Positions 1-5,732 of a stretch of 9,231 nucleotides of DNA are shown in pieces. A model generated the notes under the pieces. The model was not told the origin of the DNA, did not search any database, and was given only the letters and a program-made list of their open reading frames with translations. The translations under genes and the position numbers were made by a program. Origin of the DNA: Lachnospiraceae bacterium (lineage in GTDB: Bacteria; Bacillota_A; Clostridia; Lachnospirales; Lachnospiraceae); NCBI GenBank assembly GCA_017996675.1, contig JAGOGN010000052.1, positions 1 to 9,231 of the forward strand. Reading direction: 5' to 3'. Each line of letters begins with the position of its first letter. Positions within the stretch are counted from its first letter, which is position 1.

Positions 1-614
1 TTATACTAGCTATAAAACCTAGTATTTATAAATCAGTATTAGAAAAAATTAAAAACTCTATAGATAAAAATACTATTATTTTAACAATTGGAGCAGGAAT
101 AAGTGTAGATTTTGTACAAAATATAATAGGAGAAGATAAAAAAGTAGTAAGAACTATGCCTAATACTCCTGCACAAGTTTTAGAAGGAATGACAGCAGTT
201 TGTTTTAATAAAAATATCGATGAATCAGAAAAAGAGATAGTGTTTAAACTTTTAAATAGTTTTGGTAAAAGCGAAGAAATTGAAGAAAAATTAATGCATG
301 CATACACAGGGATAAGTGGTTCTCTTCCAGCTTATGTATACATATTTATGGAAGCACTTGCAGATGGAGGAGTGCTAGAAGGAATGCCTAGAGATAAAGC
401 ATACAAAATAATTGCACAAACGGTAAAAGGTAGTGCTGAGATGCTCCTTGAAACAGGAAACCATCCTGGAGAATTAAAGGATAGTGTTACTTCTCCAAGT
501 GGAACTACAATAGAAGCAGTTAAAGTTTTAGAAAATGGTAATTTTAGAGGAACTATTATAGATGCTGTTGTAGCATGTACAAAAAAGTCTAAAGAAATGG
601 CTAATGAGAAATAG
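1..614 (+). CDS. proC: Pyrroline-5-carboxylate reductase, 3' part (start outside window)
   Basis: This enzyme reduces 1-pyrroline-5-carboxylate to L-proline with NAD(P)H, the last step of proline synthesis, in the cytosol. The frame is open from base 3 to the TAG at 612-614, giving about 203 residues. The family is usually about 265-270 aa, so roughly the first 65 residues, including the N-terminal dinucleotide-binding glycine loop, lie before the window. Family signatures are visible: ILTIGAGIS, then VRTMPNTPA (around 146-175), then GSLPAYVYIFMEALADGGV in the helical dimerisation domain, then DSVTSPSGTT near the C-terminus. The last motif is usually VTSPGGTT, so one glycine is serine here, while the T and S residues of the active-site loop are kept. 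An ATG at 156 lies inside the RTMPNTPA motif and is internal, not the start. Codon use is very AT-rich (many ATA, AAA, TTA). Identification is firm. Confidence 0.95.
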   Translation, partial: ILAIKPSIYKSVLEKIKNSIDKNTIILTIGAGISVDFVQNIIGEDKKVVRTMPNTPAQVLEGMTAVCFNKNIDESEKEIVFKLLNSFGKSEEIEEKLMHAYTGISGSLPAYVYIFMEALADGGVLEGMPRDKAYKIIAQTVKGSAEMLLETGNHPGELKDSVTSPSGTTIEAVKVLENGNFRGTIIDAVVACTKKSKEMANEK

Positions 615-715
615 ATATTTAGGATTATAAATTTTTAGATTATATTAATTTTAATTAAATAAGGTATAATAATACAAAAAATTAAAAATGAAAGAAATTG
701 AAATTGAAGGTGGAT

Positions 716-784
716 ATGCATCTAAAAAATATTGATATCATTAGAGAGGCAGATTACACAATTAGTCTATCTCTTTTTTATTAA
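716..784 (+). CDS. Possible 22-codon small ORF overlapping a terminator hairpin
   Basis: The ORF runs from ATG at 716 to TAA at 782-784 and encodes 22 residues beginning MHLKNIDIIREADYTIS. A ribosome binding site-like GAAGGTGG (706-713) lies just before it, and TATAAT at 665-670 could be a -10 box, although I see no good -35. The 3' half coincides with the terminator-like hairpin at 743-779, so translation and hairpin formation would exclude each other. I do not recognise the peptide. It could be a leader peptide, a chance ORF or a remnant. The AT-rich background and short length keep confidence low. Confidence 0.25.
   Translation: MHLKNIDIIREADYTISLSLFY
743..779 (+). terminator. Rho-independent terminator-like hairpin after proC
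   Basis: The left arm AGAGA (743-747) plus AGATT (751-755) pairs with AGTCT (764-768) plus TCTCT (770-774). An asymmetric internal loop (GGC opposite A) splits the stem, the apical loop is ACACAATT, and one pair is a T-G wobble. A T-run at 774-779 follows. It lies about 130 bases after the proC stop, so it either ends proC transcripts or ends a separate short transcript. The stem is AT-rich and imperfect. Confidence 0.5.
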
Positions 785-793
785 TAACATAAG

Positions 794-823
794 ATGTCAG
801 ATAGAAAAAATGAAAAATATAAT
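794..823 (+). promoter_or_regulatory. Candidate sigma-A promoter upstream of the restriction-modification gene
   Basis: The -10 box is a perfect TATAAT (818-823). The -35 candidate ATGTCA (794-799) matches 4 of 6 bases of TTGACA at 18-base spacing. The predicted start, near 830, falls in the palindrome at 830-845. In AT-rich DNA such matches arise easily, so this is tentative. Confidence 0.3.
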
Positions 824-829
824 AAATTC

Positions 830-845
830 TTAAAGTATACTTTAA
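830..845. repeat. Perfect 16-bp palindrome, possible operator
   Basis: TTAAAGTATACTTTAA is identical to its reverse complement over 16 bases. It lies 6 bases after the TATAAT at 818-823, where a bound dimeric repressor would block initiation. No regulator gene is visible nearby, and AT-rich palindromes also occur by chance. Confidence 0.4.
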
Positions 846-894
846 AGATAGTTAAAAAATATATTGTTGTTATTTATCTTATTAAAATGTTGTG

Positions 895-911
895 ATCTCT
901 TAGAAAGAGAT
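895..911. repeat. Perfect hairpin, 7-bp stem and 3-base loop
   Basis: ATCTCTT (895-901) pairs perfectly with AAGAGAT (905-911) around the loop AGA. No T-run follows, so it is not a typical terminator. It would lie in the 5' leader of the 1104 gene if transcription starts near 830. Its role is unknown. Confidence 0.4.
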
Positions 912-1103
912 TAGGTATCAAATAAAATTAAATAAAAAATCCTTATTAGGGGGAGCAAATTCAAAACGCTAAATAATACAAACTAAGATTAAATAAATTA
1001 TATTAACTGACAAAAAACTAATTTTATAATTAAATATTATTTATTAGTGATTATTTATTGCCTGATAAAAAATAAAATTTAACAACAAAGGAGTGAACTC
1101 ACG

Positions 1104-2375
1104 GTGTATAATGCAAAATCAAAAAAATCAATTGAGCCTAACATTGCTGATCTAGCAAATGGTTGGTTGAAAAAATACAAACTAGACTATAAGTTAGAAC
1201 AAGAAGAATTGAATACTGAAATTGATAAAGCTCTTAATGACTATGATTCTAAAAATGGTGGTTCTGGAGGTAATAGACCTGACGCAAAACTGTTATTGCA
1301 GGATAAAAATCTTAATTTTTATCCTATTCTTATTGAGTATAAAGGTTATAAGGATAGGCTTGTAAAAATTGGTGCAAATGGTCAGGTAGAAAATAGAACT
1401 TCAAAAAATGAACCTAATTTTAAAAATATTAATTCATTTGCAGTGAATGGTGCAGTACATTATTCCAATGCGATTCTTCATCATACAAGTTATACAGATG
1501 TTATTGCTATTGGAATGACAGGATTTAAAGATGAAACTGGAAAAATAGAGCATCAAATCGGTGTTTATTATGTTTCAAAGAGAAATTTTGGAATTGGACA
1601 AAAGATTGGAGAATATTCTGATTTTTCATTTCTGAAAAAAGAAAATTTTGATGCATTTATAGAAAAGATTAAGACACTCCATTTATCCCAAGAAGAAATT
1701 GATAAGCTAAAAGAACAAAGAGAAAGAGAGATTGATGCAAGTCTTGTCAAACTTAACAATGATATTTATCAAAATGAAAAGGGATTAGGCGAAAATGATC
1801 GGGTTTATTTAGTTGCTGCGTCTATTATTGCAACTTTAGGCATACCAGGTGAAGTTTCTCCTCTTGAAAAATCCGACTTAAAATCATCTACCGAAGTAGG
1901 AAATACAGATGGTGATATTATCATTAGGAAAATTAAAGCTTTTTTAGATAAAAAAGATTTACCGAAACAGAAGAAAGACTTAATTGTTAGAACCTTACAG
2001 AATACACTTACTACTGAAAATATAAATAAAGTGGAAAATGGAGAAAGTCAATTAAAAAGAGTATTTACAAAAATAGTAGATGATCTAGGTATTTATTATA
2101 AAGTCGGATTAACTACTGATTTCACAGGGAAGCTTTTTAATGAAATGTATGGATGGCTTGGTTTTACACAAGACAAGCTTAATGATGTGGTGCTCACACC
2201 TTCATATGTTGCTACACTATTGGTAAAACTGGCTAGAGTTAATAAAGATTCTTATGTATGGGATTTTGCTACAGGGGAGGATGTCATAATAGTGACAAGG
2301 GGTAAAAACGCTGTATTTAATAGGGTTTTGAAGCTTCCACAAAGTCACAAAACGACAAATTGGTGTGCTGCTTAG
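1104..2375 (+). CDS. Type IIG-like restriction-modification protein, truncated by element insertion
   Basis: This is the 5' part of a large single-chain nuclease-methyltransferase, fused to 32 codons of unrelated sequence. The start is GTG at 1104, ten bases after AAAGGAG (1087-1093). Residues 59-80 show a PD-(D/E)XK nuclease core: PD at 59-60, a strand, then E78-Y79-K80 in ILIEYKG. A charged helical linker lies near 195-230. The C-terminal part (LTPSYVATLLVKLARVN, then YVWDFATG at about 384-391) is the start of an N-6 adenine methyltransferase domain. DFATG is SAM-binding motif I, normally followed by S/C-G-G/A-F. Here it is followed by EDVIIVTRG and then non-family sequence to TAG at 2373-2375. 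The catalytic (N/D)PPY motif and any target-recognition region are missing. A full protein would be much longer, and the rest presumably lies beyond the element. Methylation should be lost, while the nuclease part could still be made. The tail after residue 391 probably comes from the element. Confidence 0.8.
   Translation: MYNAKSKKSIEPNIADLANGWLKKYKLDYKLEQEELNTEIDKALNDYDSKNGGSGGNRPDAKLLLQDKNLNFYPILIEYKGYKDRLVKIGANGQVENRTSKNEPNFKNINSFAVNGAVHYSNAILHHTSYTDVIAIGMTGFKDETGKIEHQIGVYYVSKRNFGIGQKIGEYSDFSFLKKENFDAFIEKIKTLHLSQEEIDKLKEQREREIDASLVKLNNDIYQNEKGLGENDRVYLVAASIIATLGIPGEVSPLEKSDLKSSTEVGNTDGDIIIRKIKAFLDKKDLPKQKKDLIVRTLQNTLTTENINKVENGESQLKRVFTKIVDDLGIYYKVGLTTDFTGKLFNEMYGWLGFTQDKLNDVVLTPSYVATLLVKLARVNKDSYVWDFATGEDVIIVTRGKNAVFNRVLKLPQSHKTTNWCAA
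2282..2297. repeat. Inverted repeat at the element end, possible recombinase or Xis site
   Basis: TGTCA (2282-2286) and TGACA (2293-2297) form a perfect inverted repeat around TAATAG, 6 bases inside the point where host-gene similarity ends. Related GTCA/TGAC words recur nearby, for example GTCAC at 2344-2348. Arm-type recombinase or excisionase sites usually lie here in integrative elements. The function is inferred. Confidence 0.45.
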
Positions 2376-2411
2376 AGCTTTTATCTAAGAAATAAGGGTT
2401 GTAAGCAGTAC
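2365..2411. repeat. 10-bp inverted repeat near the element's left end
   Basis: GTGCTGCTTA (2365-2374) pairs with TAAGCAGTAC (2402-2411), with one G-T wobble. A shorter nested alternative also exists: CTTAGA (2371-2376) with TCTAAG (2384-2389) around a 7-base loop. The two share bases, so only one can form at a time in RNA. No T-run follows. It may belong to the attachment region or to a leader RNA. Confidence 0.45.
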
Positions 2412-2447
2412 ATCAGTGCCCCTAGTAATCTATAAGTTAAGAATATA

Positions 2448-2476
2448 AGGACATATCATTTTAGTTCATATATAGT
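2448..2476 (+). promoter_or_regulatory. Candidate sigma-A promoter for the cargo genes
   Basis: The -35 box AGGACA (2448-2453, 4 of 6 matches to TTGACA) and the -10 box TATAGT (2471-2476, 5 of 6) are separated by the ideal 17 bases. The predicted start, near 2483, is about 45 bases before the ATG at 2530. It is the best-looking promoter in the window by spacing. Confidence 0.45.
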
Positions 2477-2529
2477 TTAATGCAATCATATTTGAAGTGA
2501 GACAAATGAAATTGAAGGAGGAACTCATT

Positions 2530-2958
2530 ATGGGAAAAAATATAAGTGACTATTTGTACGGAGCAGGAAATATAATGTTAAATGCAACAAGAGAAGTTGT
2601 ACAAAGACATGAAGATGAGTCTGTTCAGGCAGAACGAAATTATGGTGCAGGGATCCTCATTCAAGCACTGTTTGAAGTAAATGTTGAAGATGATGTGATT
2701 ATTAGTTTAGTTCAGAAATACTATGGTTTTAGTGAAAGAGAAAGCGAAGAACTGATGGTTTCAGAACGAACCATAAATATACCATGTCAGAAATTAGAGA
2801 CATTTCTTGTACGTTCAGAAGGATACACAAGAGATGAAGCTGTAAATTTCATTTTAAAAAATGGTATTCCAGATTTTTTGAGAGAAAAGAAAGTTTCCTG
2901 GAAACTATCACCAAGGGAATTACTTTTAAAAGTAGAAAAAGAGCAACAGAATTATTAG
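2530..2958 (+). CDS. Unrecognised 142-aa protein, first cargo gene of the element
   Basis: I do not recognise this protein. I chose ATG 2530 because AAGGAGG (2515-2521) lies 8 bases upstream. An in-frame ATG at 2497 lies before that site and has no ribosome binding site of its own. The product is soluble, rich in Glu and probably mainly helical, with no signal peptide or membrane segment. Recognisable stretches are YGAGILIQALFEVNVEDDVI, then YYGFSERESEELM, then RSEGYTRDEAVNFILKNGIP. The repeated helix-turn pattern (FSERESEE, YTRDEAVN) could indicate a small protein-binding or DNA-binding helical domain, but that is a guess. It has its own candidate promoter and lies 53 bases before the nuclease-fold gene at 3012, probably co-transcribed. 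The reading frame of that next gene is open back through this gene's 3' end, so the two may once have been one gene or have shifted relative to each other. Its position next to the attachment end suggests cargo. Confidence 0.7.
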   Translation: MGKNISDYLYGAGNIMLNATREVVQRHEDESVQAERNYGAGILIQALFEVNVEDDVIISLVQKYYGFSERESEELMVSERTINIPCQKLETFLVRSEGYTRDEAVNFILKNGIPDFLREKKVSWKLSPRELLLKVEKEQQNY

Positions 2959-3011
2959 AAGATACTTCAGATGATTCTATTTGCCTATTTGATGAAGATG
3001 AGGCTATCGGG

Positions 3012-3521
3012 ATGAAATATGATTATTATGAGAAAAAAATAAATGATGTGATAATGAAATGCCCTATTGAATCAGGGATTGAAATACTTGTTTACAATGT
3101 TCTTAACGAGGTTATTGATTCAACAAAATTGTCACTTGTAGACATTAATCGCCTTCGGAAAGATAGAGATTATAGATTGACTACAGATGGGGGAATAGCA
3201 GATATAGCTGTTCTTTCGGAAGACTTTGAATACCGCACAGATGTTGGAACAGTCTATGGATTTATTGAAGTGAAGGCAACAAATGAGCTACTTTCAGTAA
3301 CGGGACAAATTGAAGGTCAAAAAAAAGATATTGTTCATTATATATACACCAACGGATTAGCTTGGAAATATTATAAAGATGGAGAGATTAATTGGGAAAT
3401 TGTATTATCTTATGATGAAAATCAAGCATGTTCAGTATTGAGAGAACCTAAAAGGATATCAATAGATTCAAAGAAATTTGATACTTTGATTGATGAACTC
3501 AAAAAAATTAACTGGTTCTAA
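3012..3521 (+). CDS. PD-(D/E)XK nuclease-fold protein (HsdR N-terminal-like domain)
   Basis: This 169-aa protein resembles the stand-alone N-terminal nuclease domain of type I restriction HsdR subunits. A helix bearing E20 and E24 comes first, then GGIADIAVLSEDFEYR with the metal-binding D64, then YGFIEVKA with E86 and K88. A helix with Q99 and Q103 (TGQIEGQKK) matches the QxxxQ motif that follows the core in this family. No helicase domain follows, so this is not a full restriction subunit. The ribosome binding site is weak (GATGAGG, 2997-3003, 8 bases before ATG). The frame is also open upstream to 2838 without an ATG or GTG, encoding acidic residues (LLEDTSDDSICLFDEDEAIG) that look like true coding sequence. 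The original start may therefore have lain in or beyond the 2530 gene. The role could be element defence, competition with other mobile DNA, or a non-cutting DNA-binding use of the fold. Cutting activity is inferred only from the motif. Confidence 0.75.
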   Translation: MKYDYYEKKINDVIMKCPIESGIEILVYNVLNEVIDSTKLSLVDINRLRKDRDYRLTTDGGIADIAVLSEDFEYRTDVGTVYGFIEVKATNELLSVTGQIEGQKKDIVHYIYTNGLAWKYYKDGEINWEIVLSYDENQACSVLREPKRISIDSKKFDTLIDELKKINWF

Positions 3522-3581
3522 GATAATCAACACTAATCTCAAGTAAAATAGATTTCTAAAAATTAAATATGGATGGATAAG

Positions 3582-3614
3582 CGATTAGAGATAAAAATCT
3601 AGTCGTTTTTTTTT
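3582..3614 (+). terminator. Terminator or attenuator hairpin before repA
   Basis: CGATTAGA (3582-3589) pairs with TCTAGTCG (3598-3605), 8 bp with one T-G wobble, around loop GATAAAAA. Nine T residues follow (3606-3614). It may end transcription of the cargo genes. It also sits directly before repA with no evident promoter in between, so repA would depend on read-through or on an unseen promoter. A tiny ORF (ATG GAT GGA TAA, 3569-3580) ends two bases before the left arm. The ssb leader has the same arrangement. Confidence 0.75.
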
Positions 3615-3639
3615 ATGCCCAAAAGAAAGGAGGAAAGGC

Positions 3640-4401
3640 GTGGAATTTGAATATTACCACAACAATGATGGTGATCAGTTTCGATATATTCAGTTGCCAA
3701 CCATCTTGTTAGAACATGAATATTTTTCTGGTTTATCTTTGGAAGCCATCGTCTTGTATTCCATGATGCTTAACCGAATAAGTTTGTCATTTAGGAACGG
3801 TTGGATTGATGAGCACTCAAGAGTATATATCTATTTCACATTGGAAGAGGTCATGAAGAAGCTTAGATGCAAATCACAAAAAGCAACGAAGATTATAGCT
3901 GAACTTGATGTAGATAAAGGTATAGGACTGATTGAGAGGAAAAGGCAAGGTCTTGGAAAGCCGACAATTATTTATGTGAAAAACTTTATGAGTATTTTCA
4001 AGAATAAAGACTATGGAAAAACAGAAGTCCAGACTAGTGAAAATCAAAACTCTGTAACTTTGAAAAACAGAAGTCCTGACTGCGGTAAATCAAAATCTAA
4101 CTATATAGATATTAGTGAACCTGATTTAAGAAAGAATGATATGAGGAGTGACACCTCCCTTTTTGGATTATTTCAAAATGTCATTTTAACTCAAGAAGAC
4201 TATGAAGAACTCTCAAGAACGATTGTTGAAGACCTAGATGGTTTGATAGACAGGCTATCAGCCTACATGACTTCAACAGGAAAGACCTATAAGAGCCATA
4301 AAGCAACGCTTTTATCCTGGCACTTACAGGATGAAAAGAAATTTAAAAAGAAATCAACCGTACTTAGCTACGATGATTATGACAAAGGAGAACACTTGTG
4401 A
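3640..4401 (+). CDS. repA: Replication initiator RepA, RepA_N family
   Basis: This 253-aa protein initiates plasmid-like replication, presumably of the excised circular element. The RepA_N domain spans about residues 3-115: FRYIQLPTILLEHEYFSGLSLEAIVLYSMMLNR, then YIYFTLEEVMKKLRCKSQKATKIIAELD, then GLIERKRQGLGKPTIIYVKNF. This is a winged-helix type DNA-binding domain. A polar linker (about 125-175) follows. The C-terminal part (LTQEDYEELSRTIVEDLDGLIDRLSAYM, then YKSHKATLLSWHLQDEKK) resembles the DnaD-like helicase-loading segment seen in these initiators. The start is GTG 3640, six bases after AAAGGAGG (3626-3633). The stop TGA at 4399-4401 overlaps the next gene's start, so translation of the DnaC-like ATPase is probably coupled. 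The leader carries a hairpin and T-run at 3582-3614. Confidence 0.9.
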   Translation: MEFEYYHNNDGDQFRYIQLPTILLEHEYFSGLSLEAIVLYSMMLNRISLSFRNGWIDEHSRVYIYFTLEEVMKKLRCKSQKATKIIAELDVDKGIGLIERKRQGLGKPTIIYVKNFMSIFKNKDYGKTEVQTSENQNSVTLKNRSPDCGKSKSNYIDISEPDLRKNDMRSDTSLFGLFQNVILTQEDYEELSRTIVEDLDGLIDRLSAYMTSTGKTYKSHKATLLSWHLQDEKKFKKKSTVLSYDDYDKGEHL

Positions 4402-5231
4402 TGAGTGAAATGAAGAAAATTAGAATGGGAGAAGCAAGTTTTAACTACTCTCCAGAAACAGCCTATGAGAAAAACGGCAATGTCTATTGCAACACATGCC
4501 ATGAACAGATTAATGGCGAAGTAGTCAATATGATGGGCACTTGGATGTGTTTCAGAATTCAGTGCCAGTGTGAAAAGGAAGAAGAAAAAAGATGGAAAGA
4601 ACGGGAGCGAGTAATGCGGGTAAATCAATTAAAGGACACTTGTTTTACTAATCCTAAACAAAGAAACTACACGCTAGATAAATGTCTTATCAGTAATGAA
4701 AAAACAATCGGTGTTGTTTCTAACTACATTAAGAAATTCGATGAGGTAAGAAAAAAGAATGTGGGTCTTCTCTTCTTTGGTGAAGTTGGTAGCGGTAAAA
4801 GCTATCTGGCCGCAGCGATAGCAAATGCAGTGATGGAAGAATATGAAATCACCTGTAAGATGCGAAACTTCTCCCAGATTATCAATGACTTGCAGTCAGG
4901 CGGATTCGACCTAGACAAAAACAGATATATTGATTCACTGGTCAGAACACCACTTCTTATCCTTGATGATTTAGGGATTGAGAGAAATACACCATACGCT
5001 TTAGAACAAGTCTACAACATCATCAATGGTCGAAGTTTACAAGGCTTACCAACCATAATTACTACCAATTTAAGTCTTGAAGATATCAAGAATCACACAG
5101 AAAGCATCGAGCTAAAGAGAATTTATTCCAGAGTTCTAGAGATGTGTATTCCCGTTCTAGTGAGTGGAGCAGATATCAGAGAACAGATTCATAAAAAGAA
5201 AATACAAGAATCAAGAGAGTTGCTCTTGTAG
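4401..5231 (+). CDS. DnaC/IstB-like AAA+ ATPase, helicase loader
   Basis: This 276-aa ATPase probably loads the host replicative helicase at the RepA-opened origin. An N-terminal cysteine cluster (CNTC near residues 30-33, then C50, C55 and C57 in MCFRIQCQC) looks like a zinc-binding site. The AAA+ core follows: Walker A GEVGSGKS (127-134), Walker B LLILDD (185-190), and a sensor-type TIITTNLS (218-225). The C-terminal REQIHKKK is typical of DnaC-like proteins. Two starts are possible: GTG 4398 (7 bases after AAAGGAG, 4384-4390) or ATG 4401 (10 bases after). I chose the ATG because it is the stronger codon, and the difference is one residue. The start overlaps the repA stop, so the pair is a replication module. 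Its stop overlaps the ribosome binding site of the next gene. Confidence 0.9.
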   Translation: MSEMKKIRMGEASFNYSPETAYEKNGNVYCNTCHEQINGEVVNMMGTWMCFRIQCQCEKEEEKRWKERERVMRVNQLKDTCFTNPKQRNYTLDKCLISNEKTIGVVSNYIKKFDEVRKKNVGLLFFGEVGSGKSYLAAAIANAVMEEYEITCKMRNFSQIINDLQSGGFDLDKNRYIDSLVRTPLLILDDLGIERNTPYALEQVYNIINGRSLQGLPTIITTNLSLEDIKNHTESIELKRIYSRVLEMCIPVLVSGADIREQIHKKKIQESRELLL

Positions 5232-5243
5232 GAGGTGATAAAC

Positions 5244-5732
5244 ATGATTAACGAAGAAACTAGTAATAAGACCTTGCACATGGAAATGCAAGCAGCAAAA
5301 GTAACTGCAAAGGGAATACAAAAACTGTTAAAGGATCTCATGCAAAAGCTAGACCAACAGAAGCAGAGCCTTGATAGTTATCTAAAAAGTTCCTCAAAGG
5401 AAGTCACCATGAAAGATATGGTGAAAAAGGGGCAACTGGAAGAATTAGAGGTTAAAGATTGTGACCTAAAGGAACTGAAAAAAGAACTCAATAAAAATGG
5501 AGTGAAGTTTTCAGTGATGAAAGATAAGGAAACAGGAAATCACTCGGTATTCTTTCAAGCGAAAGATACGGCTGTTATGGAAAAGGCATTTCGTAATACC
5601 TTAGCCACTGTTGAGAAAAAGGAAGCGAAGAAAGATTCTGTGATTCAATCAATCGATAAATATAAACAAGCGATGAAAGATACTGTCACGAAGGATAAGG
5701 TGAAAAATAAGCAAAAGGAGCAAAGTCTATGA
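5244..5732 (+). CDS. pcfB: PcfB family protein (DUF3801), relaxosome accessory
   Basis: Members of this family, named after PcfB of plasmid pCF10, help assemble the relaxosome at oriT and link it to the coupling protein. This 162-aa protein begins MINEETSNKTLHMEMQAAKV, with a long N-terminal helical region (about 10-50) rich in K, Q and L and likely coiled coil. A compact domain follows (ELEVKDCDLKELKKELNKNG, then VKFSVMKDKETGNHSVFFQAKD), then a Lys-rich tail. I chose ATG 5244 because GGAGG (5231-5235) lies 8 bases upstream; an in-frame GTG at 5235 lies inside that site. It sits between the replication genes and the antirepressor and coupling genes. Its stop overlaps the next ATG (ATGA). Confidence 0.85.
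   Translation: MINEETSNKTLHMEMQAAKVTAKGIQKLLKDLMQKLDQQKQSLDSYLKSSSKEVTMKDMVKKGQLEELEVKDCDLKELKKELNKNGVKFSVMKDKETGNHSVFFQAKDTAVMEKAFRNTLATVEKKEAKKDSVIQSIDKYKQAMKDTVTKDKVKNKQKEQSL

Larger units (their letters stand above)
615..1103. other. AT-rich intergenic region between proC and the restriction-modification gene
   Basis: This stretch of 489 bases has no convincing long gene. It holds a terminator-like hairpin (743-779) overlapping a possible 22-codon ORF (716-784), a candidate promoter (794-823), a 16-bp palindrome (830-845) and a 7-bp perfect hairpin (895-911). A G-rich run at 949-956 looks like a ribosome binding site, but no usable start codon follows it. TATAAT also occurs at 665-670 and 1025-1030, without a good -35 box at normal spacing. 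From about 912 to 1086 I see nothing else I can name. If the 794-823 promoter is real, the downstream gene has a leader of about 270 bases. Confidence 0.6.

Noticed and set aside
941..980. G-rich run at 949-956 as the ribosome binding site of a small gene or part of a T-box leader
   Set aside because: No ATG, GTG or TTG follows at a usable distance, and the T-box consensus sequence is absent.
1007..1030. CTGACA (1007-1012) with TATAAT (1025-1030) as a promoter for the 1104 gene
   Set aside because: The spacing is only 12 bases, too short for a sigma-A promoter. The region is so AT-rich that single-box matches are expected.
615..1103. CRISPR array or tRNA gene in the long intergenic region
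   Set aside because: No regularly spaced direct repeats and no cloverleaf arms or GTTCGA-type T-loop were found on either strand by eye.
2497..2529. ATG at 2497 as the start of the first cargo gene
   Set aside because: The AAGGAGG at 2515-2521 lies downstream of it and points to ATG 2530. No ribosome binding site precedes 2497.
2936..2942. Canonical -1 slippery heptamer for programmed frameshifting between the cargo genes
   Set aside because: The A-run has only five A residues (GAAAAAG). The P-site codon would re-pair poorly, so a mutation or simply two separate genes is more likely than programmed slippage.
4377..4628. Minus-strand open frame of 83 codons
   Set aside because: It lies antisense to the DnaC-like gene and repA 3' end. 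Its composition is that of an antisense shadow, without a ribosome binding site or family resemblance.
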